From contig JADIMP010000053.1 in the NCBI GenBank assembly GCA_017694665.1, positions 1 through 58,164 on the forward strand: a stretch of DNA of 58,164 nucleotides, given 5' to 3'. Under the pieces are notes generated by a model that saw only the letters and a list, made by a program, of their open reading frames with translations, was not told the DNA's origin and made no database searches. The translations under genes were made by a program, and so were the position numbers. Shown here piece by piece: positions 1 to 11,882 of this stretch. Positions within the stretch are counted from its first letter, which is position 1. Each line of letters starts with the position of its first letter. This stretch comes from Candidatus Gallilactobacillus intestinavium. GTDB lineage: Bacteria > Bacillota > Bacilli > Lactobacillales > Lactobacillaceae.

Positions 1-341
1 ATATTAAAAATCAAAAATTTGATCTTATTGTTAGTAATCCTCCTTACATATCTAAAGATGAAATAGATTTAATGGATTCAAGTGTTCTTAATTATGAACC
101 TCATGACGCATTATTTGCTAGCGAGAATGGATTGCTTTTTTATAAAAAAATTTTACCTGAATTAGATTCATTTTTATCTGATCATGGAAAAGCTTACTTT
201 GAATTTGGTTTTCGTCAAAAAAATAAGATTAAGCAGTTGTGTAATAAATTTTGTGGAAATAAATTTATGTTTGAATTCAAAAAAGATGTAAGTAATAATG
301 ATCGGATGTTAAAAATAAAGAGGAATTTAAATAATAAATAA
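1..341 (+). CDS. prmC: Peptide chain release factor N5-glutamine methyltransferase, C-terminal part
   Basis: This is the 3' part of the enzyme that methylates the Gln of the GGQ motif in release factors RF1 and RF2, helping translation termination. The frame is open from base 3, and the start codon lies before the window. The NPPYI motif that binds the target glutamine is encoded near base 36, followed by the typical 'YEPHDALFASENGL' region, so only the catalytic C-terminal half is visible. The stop TAA overlaps the ATG of sua5 by one base, implying translational coupling. In Firmicutes prmC commonly precedes sua5 (usually behind prfA), which supports the call. Confidence 0.93.
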   Translation, partial: IKNQKFDLIVSNPPYISKDEIDLMDSSVLNYEPHDALFASENGLLFYKKILPELDSFLSDHGKAYFEFGFRQKNKIKQLCNKFCGNKFMFEFKKDVSNNDRMLKIKRNLNNK

Positions 342-1327
342 TGAAAACAATATTGTATGATTCTAGTGATTTATCGGAAATAATAAAGCAATTAAAGCTA
401 GGAGAGTTGATAGCTTTTCCTACAGAGACAGTTTATGGACTTGGTGCTGATGCAACTAATGAAAGTGCTGTTAAAAATGTTTTTTGTGTTAAGAATAGAC
501 CTTTAGATAATCCGCTGACGATCAATGTAAGTGGTGTTAAGATGCTAAATATGTATGTATCTAATATATCAACACCAGTTTTGAAACTTTTAAAATATTT
601 TTGGCCAGGACCTTTAACTGTAATATTAAATGCTCCAAATAAATTTTTAGATATCATTACTAACGGTAACGTAAACGTAGGCTTTCGCTGTCCTAGCAAT
701 AAAATAGCTAATGCAATTATTGACGGCTTGGGAAATGCTATGGTAGGTCCTTCAGCCAATATTTCAGGCAAACCTAGTCCTTTAACTAAAGAACATGTTT
801 TACATGATCTTAACGGTAAAATTAAAGGGATAGTGACTAATGATGAATCGCCGTTAGGGATTGAGTCGACGATTTTAGATTGTACTAAAGTTCCGTTCGA
901 AATTATTCGTCCAGGAGTGGTTTCAAAAGAAGAAATTGAAACAATTTTACAACAAAAAACAATCCAAAATACGGAAGGTCAAAAAAGTTTGAAACATAAA
1001 CATTATCAAACTAGTAATCAATTAGTTATGGTTCATAAAGAGGATTGGAATAAAGTTCAAGAGTACGTAAATCAAACAAATTCAAAAACATTTGGTATCT
1101 TAGCAACTAAAAAAATTTTGTCTATGTTTCATAATGAGAAAAATATTAAACGTTTTTCTTTAGGATCAAATGTAAAAGACGCAACTAGTAATTTATTTAA
1201 TGGATTGAGGTTTTTTGATGATCAGGTAAATGTATTAAAAGTTTTTGTTCAAACTTTTAACGGTCCTGATAGTGATGCTTATATGAACCGCTTGAAAAGT
1301 TCTGCAAATGATGTATTCTTCAATTAA
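341..1327 (+). CDS. sua5: L-threonylcarbamoyladenylate synthase (Sua5 type)
   Basis: Sua5 makes threonylcarbamoyl-AMP from threonine, bicarbonate and ATP, the first step of the t6A37 modification in ANN-decoding tRNAs. The 328-residue length is that of the two-domain Sua5 type rather than the short TsaC type. A YrdC domain fills about residues 10-190 ('PTETVYGLGADA', the K-x-R pair in 'VKNRPLDNPL', 'PSANISGKPSP'), and a Sua5 C-terminal domain follows at about 215-325. The ATG overlaps the prmC stop by one base. A gap of 24 bases leads to upp, so all three genes may share one transcript. Confidence 0.96.
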   Translation: MKTILYDSSDLSEIIKQLKLGELIAFPTETVYGLGADATNESAVKNVFCVKNRPLDNPLTINVSGVKMLNMYVSNISTPVLKLLKYFWPGPLTVILNAPNKFLDIITNGNVNVGFRCPSNKIANAIIDGLGNAMVGPSANISGKPSPLTKEHVLHDLNGKIKGIVTNDESPLGIESTILDCTKVPFEIIRPGVVSKEEIETILQQKTIQNTEGQKSLKHKHYQTSNQLVMVHKEDWNKVQEYVNQTNSKTFGILATKKILSMFHNEKNIKRFSLGSNVKDATSNLFNGLRFFDDQVNVLKVFVQTFNGPDSDAYMNRLKSSANDVFFN

Positions 1328-1351
1328 TAGATTAATTTAGGAGTAATTATT

Positions 1352-1981
1352 ATGGGACAATTTAAAGTTTTAGATCATCCATTAATTCAACATAAGTTAA
1401 ATTATATTCGTGATAAAAATACTGGAACTAAAGAATTTAGAGAAATTGTTAATGAAATTTCTACTTTAATGGCATATGAAGTATCTCGTGATATGCCTTT
1501 AAAAGATGTCACTATAGAAACCCCAATTGCTACTACTGTAAAAAAACAATTAAGTGGTAAAAAAGTGGCAATTGTTCCTATTTTAAGAGCTGGACTAGGC
1601 ATGGTAGATGGAGTGCTTAGTTTGATTCCTGCAGCTAAGGTAGGACATATTGGTATGTACAGGGATGAAGATACATTAAAACCTGTTGAATATTTTGTTA
1701 AATTACCTGCTGATATTGATCAAAGACAAATTTTTGTTGTAGATCCAATGCTAGCAACTGGTGGATCAGCCATTATGGCTTTTGATGCTTTAAAAAAACG
1801 AGGTGCTAAGAATTTTAAATTTATGTGTTTAGTAGCTGCACCAGAAGGGGTTAAAGCATTGCAAGATAAACATCCGGATGTTGATATTTATGCAGCAGCT
1901 TTAGATGAAAAATTAAATGAAGATGGATATATAATTCCCGGACTTGGTGATGCTGGAGACCGTTTATTTGGGACTAAGTAA
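1352..1981 (+). CDS. upp: Uracil phosphoribosyltransferase
   Basis: Upp salvages uracil by joining it to PRPP to give UMP in the cytosol. The 209-residue protein has the family length. The PRPP-binding loop '[11 protein letters not shown]' lies around residues 130-140, and the uracil-binding C-terminus '[13 protein letters not shown]' is intact. A good ribosome site (GGAG) precedes the ATG. It stands between sua5 and the ATP synthase operon, a conserved lactobacillus neighbourhood, and is followed by a strong hairpin at 2040-2079. Confidence 0.98.
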   Translation: MGQFKVLDHPLIQHKLNYIRDKNTGTKEFREIVNEISTLMAYEVSRDMPLKDVTIETPIATTVKKQLSGKKVAIVPILRAGLGMVDGVLSLIPAAKVGHIGMYRDEDTLKPVEYFVKLPADIDQRQIFVVDPMLATGGSAIMAFDALKKRGAKNFKFMCLVAAPEGVKALQDKHPDVDIYAAALDEKLNEDGYIIPGLGDAGDRLFGTK

Positions 1982-2008
1982 AATTTACATTAAAAAGTAG
2001 TAAAATTT

Positions 2009-2037
2009 TTGGTGTTAAAAACAGATAGTTGTATTAC
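2009..2037 (+). promoter_or_regulatory. Candidate promoter before the atp operon
   Basis: TTGGTG at 2009-2014 and TATTAC at 2032-2037 are separated by 17 bases, with an overlapping TACAAT at 2035-2040. The match is mediocre. It is reported because no better promoter lies between upp and atpB; a start site here would fall inside the hairpin at 2040-2079. Confidence 0.3.
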
Positions 2038-2039
2038 AA

Positions 2040-2086
2040 TAACAGGTGTATTGTTAAGAATTTTTCAATACACCTGTTAATTTTTT
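2040..2086 (+). terminator. Intrinsic terminator or attenuator between upp and atpB
   Basis: A perfect 14-bp stem (2040-2053 with 2066-2079) with a 12-base loop is followed by a T tract at 2081-2086. It would end the upp transcript. Only 33 bases remain before atpB and no convincing promoter lies there, so the atp message may have to pass through this hairpin. Confidence 0.88.
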
Positions 2087-2119
2087 AAATGATACTTACA
2101 GTAATAAGAGGTGACATAA

Positions 2120-2824
2120 TTGGGTTCATTTAAATTTTTAGGTCTAACTTTCAATATAGCTAATGTAATTTCAATTACCGTTACGTTCATTATAATGGCA
2201 TTGATATTGATCATTTTTTCACGTAATTTAAAGGAACGACCAAAGGGTTTGCAAAATGCTTTGGAATGGTTAATTGATTTTACTAATGGTATTGTTAAGG
2301 ATCAATTGTCTGGCGATGAAGGAAGTAGATTAGGATTATATGCCTTTACTCTATTTGTATTCATTTTTATATCAAATCAATTAGGTTTATTTATTGAAAT
2401 TTCAGCTCATGGTGTGGATTATGTTCATAGTCCAACAGCAAGTCCAATAATTACCTTTACTATGGCAATGATTACTTTGGCATTTGCTCATTATCTAGGA
2501 GTGAAACAAAAGGGATATAAAAAGTATCTTTCAGACAATTATTTGAAACCTTTTATAGCAATGTTACCAATCAATATAATTGATGAATTTACTAATTTAT
2601 TAACGTTAGCTCTACGTTTATATGGAAACATTTACGCTGGAGAAGTTTTAGTAGAATTGTTAGCTAAAATGGCCTTTTCTCATGGTTGGATTACAATTGC
2701 TGTTTCGTTACCTCTTGAAATGATTTGGCAAGGATTTTCTGTATTTATCGGAGCAATTCAAGCCTATGTTTTTGTTACTTTAAGTGTTGTTTACGTTTCT
2801 CAAAAAATGTTACCTGAGGAATAA
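2120..2824 (+). CDS. atpB: F1Fo ATP synthase subunit a
   Basis: Subunit a forms the proton half-channels against the c-ring in the membrane. The protein has 234 residues with several hydrophobic segments. The essential arginine is visible in 'LALRLYGNIYAGE' (R166). The start is TTG at 2120: the nearby GTG at 2111 runs into a stop, and the AGAGGTGA site at 2107-2114 is correctly spaced for the TTG. It opens a complete atpBEFHAGDC operon on the plus strand. In homofermentative and heterofermentative lactobacilli this enzyme mainly works as an ATP-driven proton pump for pH control. Confidence 0.97.
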   Translation: MGSFKFLGLTFNIANVISITVTFIIMALILIIFSRNLKERPKGLQNALEWLIDFTNGIVKDQLSGDEGSRLGLYAFTLFVFIFISNQLGLFIEISAHGVDYVHSPTASPIITFTMAMITLAFAHYLGVKQKGYKKYLSDNYLKPFIAMLPINIIDEFTNLLTLALRLYGNIYAGEVLVELLAKMAFSHGWITIAVSLPLEMIWQGFSVFIGAIQAYVFVTLSVVYVSQKMLPEE

Positions 2825-2831
2825 TTATTAA

Positions 2832-3059
<228 letters not shown>

Positions 3060-3102
3060 TGAATTACTTTTATTTATTCAAGTTAGGAAGGAGGTGCAAT
3101 AG

Positions 3103-3618
3103 ATGAATAGTCAATTATTTTTATTATCACTAGGTGATTTTGATTTAGGAGATATGTTATTTTACGTTATTTCCTTTATTTTAATGATTTGGTTGGTAAA
3201 GGTTTTTGCTTGGCAACCAGTGATGAAAATTATGCATGATCGTGAAAATAAAATTGCTGACAATATTGATTCTGCTGCTAAATCTAAAGAAGATGCAGAA
3301 AAGTTAGTTTCTCAGAGAGAAGAAGAGTTAGCTCATTCAAAGAAGGAAGCAATACAGATTATCGATCAAGCTAAAAAAACTGGTAAAGAGCAGAGTGAAC
3401 AAATCATTGCTCAAGCTCGCGTTGATGCACAAGATATACAAGAAAAGGCTTCAGCAGATATAGAACGTGAACGTAAGGAAGCAATGAGTGATGTAAAAAA
3501 TCAAATTGCAAATTTATCTATTGAAGTTGCTTCTAAATTAATAAAACAACAATTAAATGTGAATGATCAAAAAGACTTGATTGACTCTTATATCAAGGAG
3601 TTAGATGAAGATGACTAA
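3103..3618 (+). CDS. atpF: F1Fo ATP synthase subunit b
   Basis: Subunit b is the peripheral stator stalk. The 171-residue protein has one N-terminal membrane helix (about residues 13-33) and then a long charged coiled coil rich in Ala, Lys, Glu and Gln. AGGAAGGAGGTG directly upstream is one of the strongest ribosome sites in the window. The end overlaps the start of atpH, so the two stator subunits are probably translationally coupled. Confidence 0.97.
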   Translation: MNSQLFLLSLGDFDLGDMLFYVISFILMIWLVKVFAWQPVMKIMHDRENKIADNIDSAAKSKEDAEKLVSQREEELAHSKKEAIQIIDQAKKTGKEQSEQIIAQARVDAQDIQEKASADIERERKEAMSDVKNQIANLSIEVASKLIKQQLNVNDQKDLIDSYIKELDEDD

Positions 3619-4153
3619 ATTAAACAAAAATCAAGTTGTTAGACGTTATGGAAAAGCTTTATTTGAAGTTTCCTGTGATCAGGACAATTTAGTTGATATA
3701 TATAACGAATTATTAGAAATCGAAAAAATTTTCATAGAAAATACAACTTTATCAACTTGTTTATCAAGTAAGTTGTTAACTAATGATCAAAAGAAACAAT
3801 TGATAAAGCCATTGCTTGATAATGCTAGTGAGCTTATTAATAGATTTTTAAACTTATTACTTGAATACTCTCGTATTGAATATTTAAAAGATATAATAGA
3901 TTTTTTTAAGGATGAATATAATAAAAAATCTGGCATTGTTAATGCTAAAGTGACTACAGTAGTTGATTTGGATGATAATCAAATAGATAAAATTAAAAAA
4001 ATATTATCTAAAAAATTATCTGTTAAGAAGATTAATTTAGAACAAAAATGTGATCCTGATATTATTGGTGGAGTTGTTATTAAAGCTAATGATATGTTAA
4101 TTGATGGATCAATTAAAACTAAATTAAATATGATTAAAAAAATTTTAGATTAA
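3605..4153 (+). CDS. atpH: F1Fo ATP synthase subunit delta
   Basis: Subunit delta joins the b stalk to the top of the alpha3beta3 head. The 182 residues have the OSCP/delta family pattern, with a helical N-terminal domain ('RRYGKALFEVS') and the C-terminal 'DPDIIGGVVIKANDMLIDGSIKTKL' type signature. Two starts are possible: ATG 3605 and ATG 3611. The AAGGAG at 3595-3600 sits only 4 bases from the first and 10 from the second, so either could be used. Both overlap the end of atpF. Confidence 0.96.
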   Translation: MKMTKLNKNQVVRRYGKALFEVSCDQDNLVDIYNELLEIEKIFIENTTLSTCLSSKLLTNDQKKQLIKPLLDNASELINRFLNLLLEYSRIEYLKDIIDFFKDEYNKKSGIVNAKVTTVVDLDDNQIDKIKKILSKKLSVKKINLEQKCDPDIIGGVVIKANDMLIDGSIKTKLNMIKKILD

Positions 4154-5695
<1,542 letters not shown>

Positions 5696-5697
5696 TA

Positions 5698-6615
5698 ATG
5701 CCAGCATCATTAAATGAAGTTAAACGTAGAATTAGTTCTACTAAAAAAACTGCTCAGATAACTACTGCTATGCAAATGGTATCTACTTCTAAACTAAGTA
5801 GAATTCAACAGCATACCGGTGGATATCAGGACTATATATCTAAAATAAAACTTGTCATGGGACATCTTTTAAAATCTCATTTATTAAATAAAAATAATGT
5901 TGTTAATAATGACACTAATAAGATTAGTAAATGGGTTAAAGAAGACAATGATAATAAAAAAATAGGACTGATAGTCATTACTTCTGATCGTGGTTTAGTA
6001 GGAAGTTATAATAGTAATGTAATTAAATTAGCGAATGATTTTATTAAAGATAGTGATGATGAAAGCAAATTTTCTATTTTAGCTTTAGGAAATAATGCAA
6101 TTGAATTTTACAATAACAGAGATCTAGATATTTCCTATACTTATCGTGGTATAAATGATACGCCAAATTTTTCTGAAGTAAAAAGTATAGTGAAAAACAT
6201 TACTAAAATGTACGATGATGGTAAATTTAGCAAATTATATGTTTGTTATAGTCATTTTGTTAATAGGCTTACTTCCAAATGTAAAGTAGAACAAATTTTA
6301 CCAATCTCAGAAAAAAATTTAAAAGATATGTCTAACGATGATGATGTAAGTTATTTACCAGAATATGATATCGAACCTAGTCCCGAAGTTGTATTTGCAA
6401 ACTTATTACCTCAATATGTTGAAAGTTTGCTTTATGGAATAATATTGGATTCTAAAACTTCAGAACATGCATCTAGTTCTACCGCAATGAAAACTGCTTC
6501 GGATAATGCAAATGATTTAATAGATAGTTTAAATTTGCAATATAATCGTGCACGTCAAAGTGCAATAACTACTGAAATAACTGAAATAACCGGTGGACAA
6601 GCGGCATTAGAGTAA
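5698..6615 (+). CDS. atpG: F1Fo ATP synthase subunit gamma
   Basis: Gamma is the rotating central stalk. The 305-residue protein has the diagnostic N-terminal helix ('EVKRRISSTKKTAQITTAMQ') and C-terminal helix ('SEHASSSTAMKTASDNANDL') that form the coiled coil in the head. The middle contains the usual Gram-positive variable region. It is embedded between atpA and atpD in standard order. Confidence 0.98.
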   Translation: MPASLNEVKRRISSTKKTAQITTAMQMVSTSKLSRIQQHTGGYQDYISKIKLVMGHLLKSHLLNKNNVVNNDTNKISKWVKEDNDNKKIGLIVITSDRGLVGSYNSNVIKLANDFIKDSDDESKFSILALGNNAIEFYNNRDLDISYTYRGINDTPNFSEVKSIVKNITKMYDDGKFSKLYVCYSHFVNRLTSKCKVEQILPISEKNLKDMSNDDDVSYLPEYDIEPSPEVVFANLLPQYVESLLYGIILDSKTSEHASSSTAMKTASDNANDLIDSLNLQYNRARQSAITTEITEITGGQAALE

Positions 6616-6620
6616 TATAG

Positions 6621-8045
<1,425 letters not shown>

Positions 8046-8059
8046 GAGGAATTATTCTA

Positions 8060-8491
8060 ATGGATGATGAAAAATATTTGTCTGTTAATATTGTTACTCC
8101 TGATGGTTCTAAATATAGTAATGATAAAGTTTCTATGTGTCTATTGAGAACATTAACAGGTGAATTGGGAATTTTACCAAATCATGTGCCAATTATTGCA
8201 TCACTTGATATAGATCAAGTTAAGATTAAATATGGTGATAAAGAAGACAAAATTGCTGTGAATGGTGGTTTTGTAGAGTTTTCTAATAATATAGCCACAA
8301 TAGTTGCTGATTCTGCAGAAACAGAAGATGAAATAGACTTACAAAGAGCTAATAAAGCAAAATCGGAAGCTGAGAATAAAATTAATAAAGCCCAAAGTGT
8401 TAATGATTCAGATGAATTGAAGCGGGCAGAAGTTTCTTTGAAAAAGGCTATTAATAGAATTAATGTAGCTTCACAAAAAATGAATAAATAA
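8060..8491 (+). CDS. atpC: F1Fo ATP synthase subunit epsilon
   Basis: Epsilon belongs to the central stalk and can inhibit ATPase activity through its C-terminal helices. The 143-residue protein has the N-terminal beta-sandwich ('VNIVTPDGSKYSNDKV', 'GELGILPNHVPIIASL') and a helical hairpin of about 45 residues rich in Ala, Lys and Glu. It ends the operon, just ahead of a clear terminator at 8504-8535. Confidence 0.97.
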   Translation: MDDEKYLSVNIVTPDGSKYSNDKVSMCLLRTLTGELGILPNHVPIIASLDIDQVKIKYGDKEDKIAVNGGFVEFSNNIATIVADSAETEDEIDLQRANKAKSEAENKINKAQSVNDSDELKRAEVSLKKAINRINVASQKMNK

Positions 8492-8503
8492 TTGTTATTG
8501 AAG

Positions 8504-8535
8504 AATAGCACTTTATATAAGTGCTATTTTTTTTT
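8504..8535 (+). terminator. Intrinsic terminator of the atp operon
   Basis: A 10-bp stem (8504-8513 with 8519-8528) with a 5-base loop is followed by a run of T to 8535. Confidence 0.92.
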
Positions 8536-8580
8536 ATAATTAAACATTGTGTTATTAATATTTTATTTAGGAGCTGAATT

Positions 8581-8799
8581 ATGTTAGTATACGGTTTGTC
8601 AGCTTTAATTAAACTAGTTGTACAATTAGGCTTTGTTTGGTTAGCTTTTTGGTCTCTTAAGGATATTCCTTGGAATAAGTTAACCTCACATTTTCAAAAA
8701 GCTAAAATTTTACATATTTTGTTAGCTATTGTTATTGGATATACAACTAGTAATTTTTTTATTGGTTTGTTTAATTTAATTATTGGTTATAGACCATAA
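8581..8799 (+). CDS. DUF1146 family small membrane protein (YwzB-like)
   Basis: The 72-residue protein has two hydrophobic segments (about 8-25 and 44-66) and the family's 'LKDIPWNKL' linker. Its function is not known. In Bacillus and lactobacilli a member of this family lies between atpC and murA, exactly as here, so the context is the strongest evidence. It ends 26 bases before murA and is probably cotranscribed with it. A TTTAGGAGC ribosome site precedes the ATG. Confidence 0.88.
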   Translation: MLVYGLSALIKLVVQLGFVWLAFWSLKDIPWNKLTSHFQKAKILHILLAIVIGYTTSNFFIGLFNLIIGYRP

Positions 8800-8825
8800 T
8801 CTTTTAAGTTAAGAAGTGATTAATT

Positions 8826-10130
8826 ATGAGTAAAGAAAAAATGATAATTCGTGGTGGTAATAGTTTAAATGGAACTGTTACTATTGAAGGAGCTAAAAAC
8901 GCAGTTTTACCTATTCAAGCGGCAACTATTTTGGCTTCTGAAGGAAAAGTTATTTTGAAAAATGTTCCTAATTTATCTGATGTTCATATGATGGATAAGG
9001 TTTTGAATTTTTTAAATGTTGAAGTAAAGGAAAATTTTGAAGAAAATGAGTTGGTTTTTGATGCAACTAATCATATAACTTCAAATGCTCCGTTTAAATA
9101 TGTTTCTAAAATGCGTGCTTCAATGTTTGTTATGGGTCCATTACTAGCTAGAACTGGAAGAGCCCACGTTGCTATGCCTGGTGGTTGTGCAATTGGTAGT
9201 AGACCGGTTGATTTGCATCTAAAGGGTTTTGAAGCAATGGGAGCTATTGTTGAACAAAGTGAAGGATATATCGATGCTAAGGTTGATAAGTTACATGGAG
9301 CAGACATTTATTTAGATTTTCCGAGTGTAGGGGCTACTGAAAATATTATGATGGCTGCTACTTTAGCTGAAGGAACAACAGTTATTAGAAATGTCGCTAG
9401 AGAACCGGAAATAGTAGATCTTGCGATTGCTTTAAAGAAAATGGGAGCAGATATTTCTGGTGAAGGAACAGAAATAATAACTGTTAATGGTGTTCCTAGT
9501 TTACATGGATGTGAACATGAAGTTGTTCAAGATAGAATAGTTGCAGGAACTTTTATGATAGCTTCAGCAATTACAAATGGGAATATTTTAATAAAAAATG
9601 CTATTGCTGATCATAATGGTCCATTAATTTCAAAATTACAAGCAATGGGTGTTACTGTAAAAGAAGAAAATGGTGGAATTAGGGTTATCGGTTCTGATAA
9701 TTTAAAACCTGTTGATATAACGACAGCTCCTTATCCTGGTTTTCCAACTGATATGCAAGCACAAATGTCAGTATTGCAATTAACGGCTAATGGTATTTCT
9801 AATTTAACAGAAAATATTTTTGAAAATAGATTTAAGCATTTGGATGAATTAAGAAGAATGAATGCTGATTTTTCAATTAACGGTAGAACTGCTTTATTAA
9901 AGGGACCTGTTAAATATAGTGGTGCTGAAGTTGCTGCTACAGATTTAAGAGCTGCTGCAGCATTGATTTTAGCAGGATTAGCTGCTAATGGTTATTCTGT
10001 AGTTACGGAATTACATTATTTAGATCGCGGATATGTTGATTTTAAAGATAAGTTAAAAAAATTAGGTGCTGATATTTATCGTGTTGATGAATCAGTTGAT
10101 CTACAAGATTTTATTAAAGGTTTAGATTAA
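8826..10130 (+). CDS. murA: UDP-N-acetylglucosamine 1-carboxyvinyltransferase
   Basis: MurA transfers enolpyruvate from PEP to UDP-GlcNAc, the first committed step of peptidoglycan synthesis, in the cytosol. The 434-residue protein is full length and begins with the typical '[22 protein letters not shown]'. The fosfomycin-target cysteine is present as C121 in '[13 protein letters not shown]', so the enzyme should be of the fosfomycin-sensitive type. The UDP-GlcNAc-binding '[13 protein letters not shown]' is present near the end. A strong terminator follows directly. Confidence 0.98.
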   Translation: MSKEKMIIRGGNSLNGTVTIEGAKNAVLPIQAATILASEGKVILKNVPNLSDVHMMDKVLNFLNVEVKENFEENELVFDATNHITSNAPFKYVSKMRASMFVMGPLLARTGRAHVAMPGGCAIGSRPVDLHLKGFEAMGAIVEQSEGYIDAKVDKLHGADIYLDFPSVGATENIMMAATLAEGTTVIRNVAREPEIVDLAIALKKMGADISGEGTEIITVNGVPSLHGCEHEVVQDRIVAGTFMIASAITNGNILIKNAIADHNGPLISKLQAMGVTVKEENGGIRVIGSDNLKPVDITTAPYPGFPTDMQAQMSVLQLTANGISNLTENIFENRFKHLDELRRMNADFSINGRTALLKGPVKYSGAEVAATDLRAAAALILAGLAANGYSVVTELHYLDRGYVDFKDKLKKLGADIYRVDESVDLQDFIKGLD

Positions 10131-10133
10131 TTT

Positions 10134-10169
10134 AAAAGACGGTTAATTAACTTTATTAACCGTCTTTTT
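10134..10169 (+). terminator. Intrinsic terminator after murA
   Basis: A perfect 13-bp stem (10134-10146 with 10156-10168) has a 9-base loop, with T residues at its 3' side. Only 18 bases separate it from yidD. Confidence 0.93.
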
Positions 10170-10186
10170 ATAAATGGATTTATTTA

Positions 10187-10471
10187 ATGAAAAAATTATT
10201 AATAAACATAGTTAAATTATATCAACATTATATTTCACCACTTTTCCCTCCAACTTGTAGATACTATCCAACTTGTTCTAATTATATGATACAAGCTATA
10301 AGTGAGCATGGGATTATTTTGGGATTACTTATGGGATTTTTTAGAATATTGAGATGTAATCCCTTTGTTAAAGGAGGATATGATCCAGTACCAGATCATT
10401 TTTCTATTTTTAGAAATAAAGATGCTAAATTAGATCCTGTTGTTGAAAATTTTTTTAAAAAGGAGAATTAA
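10187..10471 (+). CDS. yidD: Membrane protein insertion efficiency factor YidD
   Basis: YidD is a small membrane-associated protein that helps YidC insert proteins. The 94 residues hold the family hallmark '[15 protein letters not shown]' with its cysteines and '[20 protein letters not shown]'. It is only one base from the following DUF2969 gene, whose ribosome site lies inside the yidD 3' end. The two are clearly one transcription unit, probably with rodA. Confidence 0.96.
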   Translation: MKKLLINIVKLYQHYISPLFPPTCRYYPTCSNYMIQAISEHGIILGLLMGFFRILRCNPFVKGGYDPVPDHFSIFRNKDAKLDPVVENFFKKEN

Positions 10472-10472
10472 A

Positions 10473-10685
10473 ATGAAAAAGCAAAATAGAGAAATTCCTG
10501 TAAAAATTGATAAAAAAGATGATATAACTGATAATGTTTTAATAGATAATAAAATAATTGGTCAAATTATTACTCAATCGTCCGAAAAGTTTACTGCACG
10601 TACTTATAGTAAAAAAGTTATTAATAATCAAAGTTATGATCAATGTTTACAAGAAATATTAGCTGATTTTAATTTATATAATTAG
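10473..10685 (+). CDS. DUF2969 family small protein
   Basis: This is a 70-residue, charged, soluble protein of unknown function; the sequence resembles the DUF2969 family of lactic acid bacteria. A longer frame opens at 10440, but AAAAAGGAGA at 10457-10466 fits only the ATG at 10473, so that start was chosen. It lies between yidD and rodA with very short gaps, so it may be coexpressed with the elongasome gene rodA; a role in cell-wall growth would be pure inference. Confidence 0.72.
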   Translation: MKKQNREIPVKIDKKDDITDNVLIDNKIIGQIITQSSEKFTARTYSKKVINNQSYDQCLQEILADFNLYN

Positions 10686-10699
10686 AAGGATGTTTTTAT

Positions 10700-11866
10700 A
10701 TGAAACGATATAAATCACATCGATTGGAATCAAGTAGAATTGATTGGAGTATTATATTGTGTGTATTAATTTTAGCATTAATAGGAATTGCTTCTATTTA
10801 TGTTGCTGCTTCACATGATACTAATCATATTAATGTTGCTAGAGAAGTTACTACTCAAATAATATGGTACATTTTAGGAATAATTTTAATAGCCATAATT
10901 ATTAGGTTTGACGCAAAGAAATTATGGCAATTAGCTCCGTATTTTTATGGATTAGGATTATTTTTATTGATTGCAGTATTAATATTTTATAGTCGTTCAT
11001 ATTATGTACAGACTGGAGCGAAAAGTTGGTTTTCTTTAGGAGATTTTACTTTTCAACCATCAGAAATAATGAAGCCAGCTTATATTTTAATGATGGCTAG
11101 GATATGTGTTTTACATAATCGTAATTATTCTCACAATAATACAAATGATTGGCGTTTAATAGGAAAATTATTTATATGTACATTACCAGTTTTAATCTTG
11201 CTTAAGTTACAAAATGATTTTGGAACTAGTTTAGTTTTTGCCGCAATTTTTGCTGGATTTTTATTAATTTCGGGAATTAATTGGCATCTTTTAATTAAAA
11301 TATTTGGAACAACGTTTATCATTGGCATTGTATTGTTAATGTTAGTTGCTACTCAATGGGGACGAATAATTTTGACTCATTTGGGATTTCAATCCTATCA
11401 ATTTGCTAGAGTGGATACTTGGCTTCATCCTTCAGCTAATACGTCTAATCAAAGTTATCAAATTTGGCAAAATATAAAAGCTATAGGTTCCGGAAGATTA
11501 TTTGGTACAGGGTACAATGTATCTCATGTATACGTTCCTGTAAGAGAATCTGATATGATTTTCTCTGTGATTGGAGAAAATTTTGGCTTTTTAGGTTGTA
11601 CATTATTAATATTGCTATATTTTTATTTGATATATCAGATGATTCATATTGCATTAAATAGTAAGAATATTTTTTATTCTTATATTTCAGCAGGAGTCAT
11701 AATGATGATTTTATTTCATGTTTTTGAAAATATTGGAATGAATATCGGTTTATTACCATTGACAGGTATTCCTTTACCTTTTGTTAGTCAAGGTGGATCG
11801 TCATTAATTGGGAATTTAATAGGTGTAGGTTTAATAATGTCGATGAAATATCATTATAGTAATTAA
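10700..11866 (+). CDS. rodA: SEDS peptidoglycan glycosyltransferase RodA
   Basis: This is a 388-residue polytopic membrane protein of the FtsW/RodA/SpoVE family, which polymerises lipid II glycan strands and works with a class B PBP. About ten membrane helices are visible. SEDS features include 'GAKSWFSLGDFTFQPSEIMK', 'ESDMIFSVIGENFGF' and the C-terminal 'PLPFVSQGGSSLIGNLIGVGL'. RodA rather than FtsW is preferred because of its length, the neighbouring genes and the FQPSE element. An elongation role fits mreC, mreD and rodZ elsewhere in the window. Confidence 0.93.
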   Translation: MKRYKSHRLESSRIDWSIILCVLILALIGIASIYVAASHDTNHINVAREVTTQIIWYILGIILIAIIIRFDAKKLWQLAPYFYGLGLFLLIAVLIFYSRSYYVQTGAKSWFSLGDFTFQPSEIMKPAYILMMARICVLHNRNYSHNNTNDWRLIGKLFICTLPVLILLKLQNDFGTSLVFAAIFAGFLLISGINWHLLIKIFGTTFIIGIVLLMLVATQWGRIILTHLGFQSYQFARVDTWLHPSANTSNQSYQIWQNIKAIGSGRLFGTGYNVSHVYVPVRESDMIFSVIGENFGFLGCTLLILLYFYLIYQMIHIALNSKNIFYSYISAGVIMMILFHVFENIGMNIGLLPLTGIPLPFVSQGGSSLIGNLIGVGLIMSMKYHYSN

Positions 11867-11882
11867 TGTTTGGAGTGGTTAT

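Noticed and set aside
433-771. 112-codon minus-strand frame inside sua5
   Set aside because: Antisense shadow of a conserved gene; no ribosome site or recognisable product. The same applies to 6569-6967, 8215-8511, 31324-31641 and 40180-40425.
10440-10472. Longer start for the DUF2969 gene
   Set aside because: It would overlap yidD by 32 bases and has no ribosome site, while the ATG at 10473 is well placed behind AAAGGAGA.
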